Source of the DNA: Candidatus Omnitrophota bacterium
GTDB lineage: Bacteria; Omnitrophota; Gorgyraeia; Gygaellales; Profunditerraquicolaceae
DNA length: 18,936 nucleotides
Direction: 5' to 3'
NCBI GenBank assembly: GCA_026387255.1
Contig: JAPLMA010000111.1
Span: forward strand, 1-18,936
Part shown: positions 14,784 through 18,936 of the stretch, piece by piece
Layout: each line of letters begins with the position of its first letter
How positions within the stretch are numbered: position 1 is the first letter of the stretch
The notes under the pieces: model-generated
The model's database searches: none
What the model was told of the DNA's origin: nothing
The model's input: only the letters and a program-made list of their open reading frames with translations
Program-made: the position numbers and the translations under genes

Positions 14784-14811
14784 ATTCTATCATAAATCAT
14801 ATACTTGTCAA
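14784..14811 (-). promoter_or_regulatory. Predicted promoter of the ATP synthase operon
   Basis: On the minus strand TTGACA (14806-14811) is followed after 16 bases by TAGAAT (14784-14789), with an extended -10 TG. The predicted start is about 30 bases before the first gene. No Rex-like site is seen, so this operon appears to be expressed independently of Rex. Confidence 0.75.
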
Positions 14812-14849
14812 TTATTCTTTAGCGCAAAACCCCCGCGTACACTAGAACC

Positions 14850-14871
14850 AAAAACCATAAGTACGGTTTTT
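14850..14871 (-). terminator. Possible weak terminator after the group 4 hydrogenase operon
   Basis: AAAAACC and GGTTTTT are inverted copies around an eight-base loop, overlapping the stop codon of the protease gene and ending in a T-run on the minus strand. The stem is short and AT-rich, so termination may be partial. Position before a new promoter supports it. Confidence 0.4.
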
Positions 14872-15373
14872 AGATAAAACTCTTTAAAACTTCCCTTATC
14901 TCTTTGCAGGCTGCCCGCGTTGAGTCTTGCACTCCCGGTGAAAGGCTTCCGCAGAATTCCGTAGTCCCAGGCTGCATCCCAATAAGTATAGTTTCACACT
15001 GGATAGACTTATACAGATAATCTCTGAGGATCCCGATCGGAACCCGATGCGTGGAAAAAGATACCCCGGCTTCTGTACAAATATCCACTACTCTCAACGC
15101 CCCGGTTTCTAAATGAAAATCTACCGCGTCAATAACAATTAGATGCGTGGGTTTGAACTTTTTGATCTGACCGGTTAAATTCTCCGGTGCAGTTTCGCCC
15201 AAGAAAACTTTAAGCAAGCTTCTTTTTTTCTTCTGCTTAATATATGCTTTAAGCTCTTGAGCAATCATCAATCCTGCCGCATCATCCGCCCTTAACTGCG
15301 AACCAATGCCCAACACCGCAACCCTTTGCGCATTCCTTAACTTACCCCTTAGGACTGTCTTTATTCCCATCAT
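14870..15373 (-). CDS. HycI-type hydrogenase maturation protease for the group 4 enzyme
   Basis: This 167-residue protein resembles HycI and related endopeptidases. VAVLGIGSQLRADDAAG carries the first acidic metal ligand, IVIDAVDFHLETGALR the second, and FSTHRVPIGIL the histidine; the strand ILIGMQPG follows. It should cut the tail from the NuoD-like large subunit encoded upstream, whose cleavage motif DPCFSCTDR resembles that of E. coli HycE. It starts 32 bases inside the ferredoxin gene. ATG-ATG offers two adjacent starts, and about 18 residues precede the conserved core. It differs clearly from the protease at 3531-4019, so each hydrogenase appears to have its own protease. It is the last gene of the group 4 operon. 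Confidence 0.9.
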   Translation of the reverse strand: MMGIKTVLRGKLRNAQRVAVLGIGSQLRADDAAGLMIAQELKAYIKQKKKRSLLKVFLGETAPENLTGQIKKFKPTHLIVIDAVDFHLETGALRVVDICTEAGVSFSTHRVPIGILRDYLYKSIQCETILIGMQPGTTEFCGSLSPGVQDSTRAACKEIREVLKSFI

Positions 15374-15719
15374 TAAAAATAACCTTTAATTGAGCGGGGT
15401 CTAACCTAGCCAGTTCAAATTCAGCGGTAATTTCAAGCACTTTCTTCGGACAAGAATCCACGCATTGGCCGCAATAAATACATTTGGCTAAATTTATTTG
15501 GGCCTCAAATTGTTTCTCACCAAGCTTCCTAATTTCTATTGCCTCTGAAGGACAATCACGCATACACATTTTGCAGCCAATACACATTCCGGCGTTAAAT
15601 TTTAACTTTCCGCGAAACCCTTCAGGCATCCCCGACCGATCAACAGGATAATTCCCCGTAGCGGGTTTTTTAAACAGTGACTGAATAAGAAGCCTGGCTA
15701 TTTTTCCCGGTCTACTCAT
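15342..15719 (-). CDS. NuoI/EchF-like ferredoxin subunit of the group 4 hydrogenase
   Basis: This 125-residue protein has an amphipathic N-terminus and two [4Fe-4S] motifs: CIGCKMCMRDCP (C46, C49, C52, C56) and CIYCGQCVDSCP (C80, C83, C86, C90). This is the layout of the NuoI, EchF and HyfH subunits, which pass electrons from the external donor, probably reduced ferredoxin, to the NuoB-like small subunit. No NAD-binding module is encoded beside it, so ferredoxin is the likelier partner; this is inference. Its ATG overlaps the NuoH-like stop by four bases, and the maturation protease starts within its 3' end. Confidence 0.92.
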   Translation of the reverse strand: MSRPGKIARLLIQSLFKKPATGNYPVDRSGMPEGFRGKLKFNAGMCIGCKMCMRDCPSEAIEIRKLGEKQFEAQINLAKCIYCGQCVDSCPKKVLEITAEFELARLDPAQLKVIFNDGNKDSPKG

Positions 15720-16477
15720 CTTGGCAGTACCACCTTTAAGATAAGGTTAAATAAAACCTGCAAGAACGCTAAAGGCGCAAGGTATTTCCAGCAAAAGTTA
15801 ATCATCTGATCCAGGCGCAGTCGCGCAAATAACGAACGCAGGAATGAAATTGCCGCGATAATAAAAAGGACTTGAATTAAGTAAAACAAAAATATGGCTG
15901 CCGGAGGCAGGTTAAGTCCAAATGGCAAAAATACCGCCGCCAACATTGAAGCCCCCACGACCATTTCAATATTAAAAGACATGCGAATAAACGCCAAAAG
16001 CCTTCCGTTATATTCAGTAAAACTTCCGGCGACTATTTCAGTTTCCGCCTCCGGTATATCAAAAGGCACCTTTTCAAGTTTGCCCAAGAGACAAATCAAT
16101 GCCACCCCAAACCCGATAATGTTACAGAACCAATAACCCAAATGATGACTATAAAATGTCACCATTCCACTCAATGACCAGGTATCCGCCAATAATGCCG
16201 AAGCAAGAATACATAGAAAAAGAGGAACTTCATAAGCAAATAACTGCGTCAGGGAACGCACCGCTCCAATCATGGAATAGACGCTCCGGGAATACCATCC
16301 TCCCAGAAAATAAGCAAATGTAGGAATGGTTAACGCTAACGGCTGAAACCATGGAGGGCCGATTCTGTTTTGAAACCGCGCATAAAGTTTCCTGTCTACA
16401 TACTCGGTAAAAAAACCAAATATGAAAAGAAAAAATAACCCCGGGAAAATTAAAATATGAAATAGTACTTTTGCCAT
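15716..16477 (-). CDS. NuoH/EchB-like membrane subunit, apparently with an internal deletion
   Basis: This 253-residue multi-pass protein anchors the hydrophilic arm. It has VDRKLYARFQNRIGPPWFQPLA near residues 27-48 and the acidic loop VPFDIPEAETEIVAGSFTEYNG at 137-158, both family signatures. In homologues QPLA continues into a conserved DxxKLxxKE helix and a second membrane helix, some 60 residues in all, before the segment matching LTIPTFAYFLGGWYSRS. Here A48 is followed directly by L49, so that stretch seems absent and the protein is shorter than the usual 280-320 residues. The join (about 16333-16334) lies in a TTA-GCG-TTA microrepeat and stays in frame. The gene begins 22 bases after the NuoD-like stop and overlaps the ferredoxin gene by four. 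Family assignment is firm; whether the shortened form still works is unknown. Confidence 0.9.
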   Translation of the reverse strand: MAKVLFHILIFPGLFFLFIFGFFTEYVDRKLYARFQNRIGPPWFQPLALTIPTFAYFLGGWYSRSVYSMIGAVRSLTQLFAYEVPLFLCILASALLADTWSLSGMVTFYSHHLGYWFCNIIGFGVALICLLGKLEKVPFDIPEAETEIVAGSFTEYNGRLLAFIRMSFNIEMVVGASMLAAVFLPFGLNLPPAAIFLFYLIQVLFIIAAISFLRSLFARLRLDQMINFCWKYLAPLAFLQVLFNLILKVVLPR

Positions 16478-16499
16478 ATGAAAAAATGCCCCATCTTCT

Positions 16500-17729
16500 C
16501 TAAAAGAGTTTCGTCAATTTTTTATTTAAAGATATAAAATCTATTCCTTTGTCTTTGTACCAGGCGATCCCCTTAAGCCTAATGGTTTCCCAAGCTACGG
16601 TATTTTTTTCCTTGCTCTTTGTATCCCGAATAGATACCAACCTGTCCGTGCAGGAGAAGCAGGGATCAATCGCCGCGATAACAATCGGCATATCCGCTAA
16701 GTATCGATCTTCAAGCATCTTGGAAACTGACTGAATATTAGCTAAGGTCGGCGCCCTGACCTTTACCCTGTCGGGTTTTTCTGTACCATTGGCACGCACA
16801 TAATGCAAATCTTCTCCTCTGGGCGCTTCATAACGGCTGACTGCTTGGCCGGCTGGGATCTTACGCGGCGATTTTATTAAAATAGGCCCATCAGGAATTT
16901 TACGTATAATTTGACGCACCAGGCTATAAGACTCCATCAGTTCCCCCAGGCGGACCAGTGTGCGGCCATAAACATCACAGCTATTAACGCTAATTACCTT
17001 AAAATCCAGCTCGGCATAAGCCGCATAAGGATCATCTTTGCGTACATCCCGCTCTATACCTGAGGCACGCGCAGTAGGGCCAACTGCATCTAATTTTTTA
17101 GCATCTTCGTAAGATAATACCCCTACCCCCTGCAATCGTTTAAGCAAAGTTGTTTCGTTTTTAGCAAGATCAATGTAGTATTTAGTTCTCTCTTCTAATA
17201 TATCTATCGCTTTTAAAACCTCTTCTTTTTGTTTAGAGTTAATATCACGCCTTACTCCTCCAATAGTATTAATACCATAATTCACCCGATTGCCGGTAAG
17301 CGTTGCCAAAAGGTCCATCACCACTTCACGGTCGCGCCAAGTATACATCAACAGTGTATCAAAACCAATCTCATGTCCGGCTACGCCTAACCACAAAAGA
17401 TGGCTGTGTATGCGTTCTAATTCCGCAATCAACGTACGCATATATTTAGCGCGGGGCGAAACTTGAATTCCAGCAATTTCTTCCACTGCCTGCACAAAAC
17501 AGGTAGAATGGGAATGCGAACAAATGCCGCAAATCCGTTCAATAAGATATAAACCTTGAGTATATGTCCTTTCTTCGCAGGCCTTTTCTATGCCACGGTG
17601 ATTGTAACCTAACCTTACGCTGGAAGCAGTTATCTTCTCTCCGCGCAGGCTGATTAAAAAACTCTCCGGTTCTTTTAATGCCGGATGTTGAGGCCCAATC
17701 GGAATTCTTACATCTCCAGACTCATGCAT
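16500..17729 (-). CDS. Group 4 [NiFe]-hydrogenase large subunit (NuoD/EchE-like)
   Basis: This 409-residue catalytic subunit is related to NuoD but keeps both nickel-binding pairs: RICGICSHSHS (C67, C70) and DPCFSCTDR (C357, C360). It is therefore a true hydrogenase and not a complex I subunit. The conserved N-terminal stretch IPIGPQHPALKEPE begins at residue 9. I choose ATG 17727-17729 because GAGGAGG (17736-17742) lies just upstream; an earlier in-frame start at 17837 would add 36 residues translated out of the NuoC-like gene. R363 is followed by 46 residues that the HycI-type protease at the operon end should remove, as for HycE. The gene overlaps the NuoC-like gene by eight bases. In Ech, Mbh and Hyf enzymes this subunit reduces protons with electrons from ferredoxin or formate, coupled to ion pumping. 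Confidence 0.95.
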   Translation of the reverse strand: MHESGDVRIPIGPQHPALKEPESFLISLRGEKITASSVRLGYNHRGIEKACEERTYTQGLYLIERICGICSHSHSTCFVQAVEEIAGIQVSPRAKYMRTLIAELERIHSHLLWLGVAGHEIGFDTLLMYTWRDREVVMDLLATLTGNRVNYGINTIGGVRRDINSKQKEEVLKAIDILEERTKYYIDLAKNETTLLKRLQGVGVLSYEDAKKLDAVGPTARASGIERDVRKDDPYAAYAELDFKVISVNSCDVYGRTLVRLGELMESYSLVRQIIRKIPDGPILIKSPRKIPAGQAVSRYEAPRGEDLHYVRANGTEKPDRVKVRAPTLANIQSVSKMLEDRYLADMPIVIAAIDPCFSCTDRLVSIRDTKSKEKNTVAWETIRLKGIAWYKDKGIDFISLNKKLTKLF

Positions 17730-18192
17730 TTTGCGCCTCCTCATTGCGAGTGCCACTTTTCCAATCTTTACGTAAAGGATATTCTCCCTTTGGCCAATCA
17801 TCAGTAAGAGGATACCTGTGCCCCGCGGCCAACCCACTCACTTTAATTCCCAATAAATCCATCAGCTCTCTTTCATATATATCCGCACTAGGGCAATATG
17901 GAATAACGGATTTTACTTGGGGATTTTCTTTATTTAAACCAACACTTAAATTCAGCAATAGCTTGCCTTCTTGATTAAGATGATAAATAACTTCGAAACC
18001 ATCCCTGTTATCCAATCCGGTTATTGCCGAGAGTGCTAAAAAATGCATTTGTTTTACCGCATAAGCAAATACTTCATCAAATTTATCCAAAGGAACCTGC
18101 GCAAACATGCGGCCTCTTCTCTGAATAATTACCGCGTCTTTCAGATAGGTAAATTTATCTTCTAATTCCCGCTTAATATTTTCTTCGCTCAT
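17722..18192 (-). CDS. NuoC/EchD-like subunit of the group 4 hydrogenase
   Basis: This 156-residue protein belongs to the 30-kDa complex I subunit family. The diagnostic C-terminal motif is ERELMDLLGI followed by GHRYPLTDDWPKGEYPLRKDW, which docks on the large subunit. It binds no cofactor. I place the start at ATG 18190-18192, which has GAGGAGGC (18198-18205) at ideal spacing. An upstream in-frame ATG at 18267 would translate a 12-bp-stem hairpin into an N-terminus without family similarity. It overlaps the large-subunit gene by eight bases, suggesting translational coupling. Confidence 0.93.
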   Translation of the reverse strand: MSEENIKRELEDKFTYLKDAVIIQRRGRMFAQVPLDKFDEVFAYAVKQMHFLALSAITGLDNRDGFEVIYHLNQEGKLLLNLSVGLNKENPQVKSVIPYCPSADIYERELMDLLGIKVSGLAAGHRYPLTDDWPKGEYPLRKDWKSGTRNEEAQNA

Positions 18193-18204
18193 TTTTTGCC
18201 TCCT

Positions 18205-18240
18205 CATTTTTCCCCAGCCTCCGGCGCTTGGGGAAAAATG
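18205..18240. repeat. Perfect 12-bp-stem hairpin between the NuoB-like and NuoC-like genes
   Basis: CATTTTTCCCCA (18205-18216) and TGGGGAAAAATG (18229-18240) are perfect inverted copies around a 12-base loop in which GC-rich bases can pair further. The minus-strand hairpin ends right next to the GAGGAGGC ribosome-binding site of the NuoC-like gene. It lacks a following T-run, so I read it as an mRNA processing, stabilising or translation-control structure, or a small palindromic repeat, rather than a terminator. It fills most of the 79-base gap. Confidence 0.85.
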
Positions 18241-18271
18241 ACCCTCAAGCTCCCGCAAGGAAAACATAACC

Positions 18272-18727
18272 TTAGATAGACTTCTTGCTTTTAGGTTTTT
18301 CTTCCAGGCTTTGTAAAAGTTTTACTACGCCATCAATTATAGCTTTGGGACTAGCCGGGCAACCCGGAATATATGCCGACACTGGCAAAACCGAATTTAT
18401 CCCGCCGCCGACATTATAACAACCATTAAATACTCCTCCACTGCAAGCGCAAGAGCCTACTGCTACCACAAATTTAGGTTCAGGCATCTGTTCATATATC
18501 CGTTTTAGACGGCTTTCTATCTGTTTAGTTACCGGGCCGGAACATAAAAGTATGTCGGCATGGCGCGGAGTCGCTTTAAGTACCACGCCGAAACGTTCCA
18601 AATCATAACGCGGAGTCAGAGCAGCAATAATTTCTATATCACAAGCATTGCAGGCACCCGTATTAAAATGCAAAACCCAAGGAGATTTAATCCTGGACCA
18701 GTTGATTATTTTTGAAATTATACTCAT
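18272..18727 (-). CDS. Group 4 [NiFe]-hydrogenase small subunit (NuoB/EchC-like)
   Basis: This 151-residue protein carries the proximal [4Fe-4S] cluster. The ligands are C26 and C29 (GACNACDIE), C93 (VGSCACSGG) and C123 (PGCPASP), with the family's LLCSGPVTKQ strand in between. It is short, like EchC and HycG, and without the C-terminal cluster domain of group 1 or 3 small subunits. It passes electrons from the ferredoxin subunit to the NiFe site. It starts two bases after the stop of the partial upstream gene. The ribosome-binding site is weak, which suggests coupling to the upstream gene. Confidence 0.94.
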   Translation of the reverse strand: MSIISKIINWSRIKSPWVLHFNTGACNACDIEIIAALTPRYDLERFGVVLKATPRHADILLCSGPVTKQIESRLKRIYEQMPEPKFVVAVGSCACSGGVFNGCYNVGGGINSVLPVSAYIPGCPASPKAIIDGVVKLLQSLEEKPKSKKSI

Positions 18728-18729
18728 GG

Positions 18730-18936
18730 TTATTTTCTTAGTAAAATTAAAAGCCCGATTATTGCGGCGACTACATAAACTACCGCCATCGCCAATATCT
18801 CTACAGTCTCGGCAGGAACTGTAGCGATAACCAGAGCAACGACATGCAAAATAGTAAAGAAAAAAGCAAAAGGAAAAAACTGGCTATAATCCGGCTGGAT
18901 AAAATGTCCCTTAAAATCTTCTCCGCAGGCATACGC
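18730..18936 (-). CDS. Small membrane subunit of the group 4 hydrogenase, 3' end only (NuoA-like?)
   Basis: My translation of the window's right edge gives 68 residues in frame before the TAA at 18730-18732. It starts AYACGEDFKGH and then has two hydrophobic helices, about FFPFAFFFTILHVVALVIA and ILAMAVVYVVAAIIGLLILL, ending LRK. A YxCG motif followed by two membrane helices, directly upstream of a NuoB-like gene, fits a NuoA-like subunit. However, the acidic residue usual in the NuoA helix is not evident. The alternative is the C-terminus of an antiporter-like (NuoL/HyfB-type) subunit, some of which also carry a CGE motif near the end. The start and most of the gene lie outside the window. 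Confidence 0.6.
   Translation of the reverse strand, partial: AYACGEDFKGHFIQPDYSQFFPFAFFFTILHVVALVIATVPAETVEILAMAVVYVVAAIIGLLILLRK

Noticed and set aside
17730..17837. Longer start of the group 4 large subunit inside the NuoC-like gene.
   Set aside because: A strong GAGGAGG lies directly before the ATG at 17729, and family similarity begins a few residues after that start.
18193..18267. Longer start of the NuoC-like gene at 18267.
   Set aside because: It would translate the hairpin at 18205-18240, and the ATG at 18192 has the better ribosome-binding site.
14870..18936. Complex I (NADH:quinone oxidoreductase) instead of a hydrogenase.
   Set aside because: The NuoD-like subunit keeps both CxxC nickel-binding pairs, a maturation protease is present, and no NADH-binding NuoEFG subunits are encoded in the window.

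Overview
All genes here lie on the minus strand, so the locus reads from high to low coordinates. It is an AT-rich, tightly packed energy-metabolism region of a strictly anaerobic, hydrogen-metabolising bacterium. Two different [NiFe]-hydrogenases flank a complete F-type ATP synthase operon, and a Rex redox repressor with matching operators controls one side. Nothing suggests oxygen respiration. The gene repertoire and the palindromic repeats remind me of Omnitrophota-like or deltaproteobacteria-like anaerobes, but I cannot fix the taxon from the sequence and hold that guess weakly.

Region 1 (18936 to 14870): a membrane-bound group 4, energy-converting hydrogenase. In order it has the 3' end of a small membrane subunit (NuoA-like), a small subunit (NuoB-like), NuoC-like, a large subunit (NuoD-like, with both nickel-binding CxxC pairs), a NuoH-like membrane subunit that looks internally deleted, a two-cluster NuoI-like ferredoxin and a HycI-type maturation protease. 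A weak terminator hairpin follows.

Region 2 (14811 to 8319): promoter, then atpZ/I-B-E-F-H-A-G-D-C, all closely spaced or overlapping. Subunit c lacks the sodium ligands, so the enzyme is predicted to use protons. Subunit epsilon is the short form without the C-terminal inhibitory helices.

Region 3 (8292 to 1977): a promoter whose -10 box lies inside a perfect Rex operator drives hydB-hydG-hydD-hydA (a group 3b bidirectional NAD(P)-linked hydrogenase), its own maturation protease, a HypA lacking the zinc-ribbon domain, and a fusion of HypC to a HydE-like radical SAM enzyme. Between hydD and hydA lies a roughly 300 bp inverted-repeat structure holding two REP-like palindromic elements. Its outer arms overlap the end of hydD and the ribosome-binding site and start of hydA.

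Region 4 (1942 to 1): a rex promoter with its own near-perfect Rex site, rex, and directly abutting it a Cache-HAMP sensor histidine kinase that runs off the left edge at its phospho-acceptor histidine.

As a system, the group 4 enzyme would oxidise reduced ferredoxin, make H2 and build an ion gradient. The ATP synthase would spend that gradient. The group 3b enzyme would exchange H2 with the NAD(P)H pool under Rex control by NADH/NAD+. The most unusual points are the HypC-HydE fusion (a possible anaerobic source of diatomic ligands or iron complex for the [NiFe] site), the zinc-domain-less HypA beside it, the large inverted repeat that could couple hydD and hydA translation, and the missing stretch in the NuoH-like subunit.
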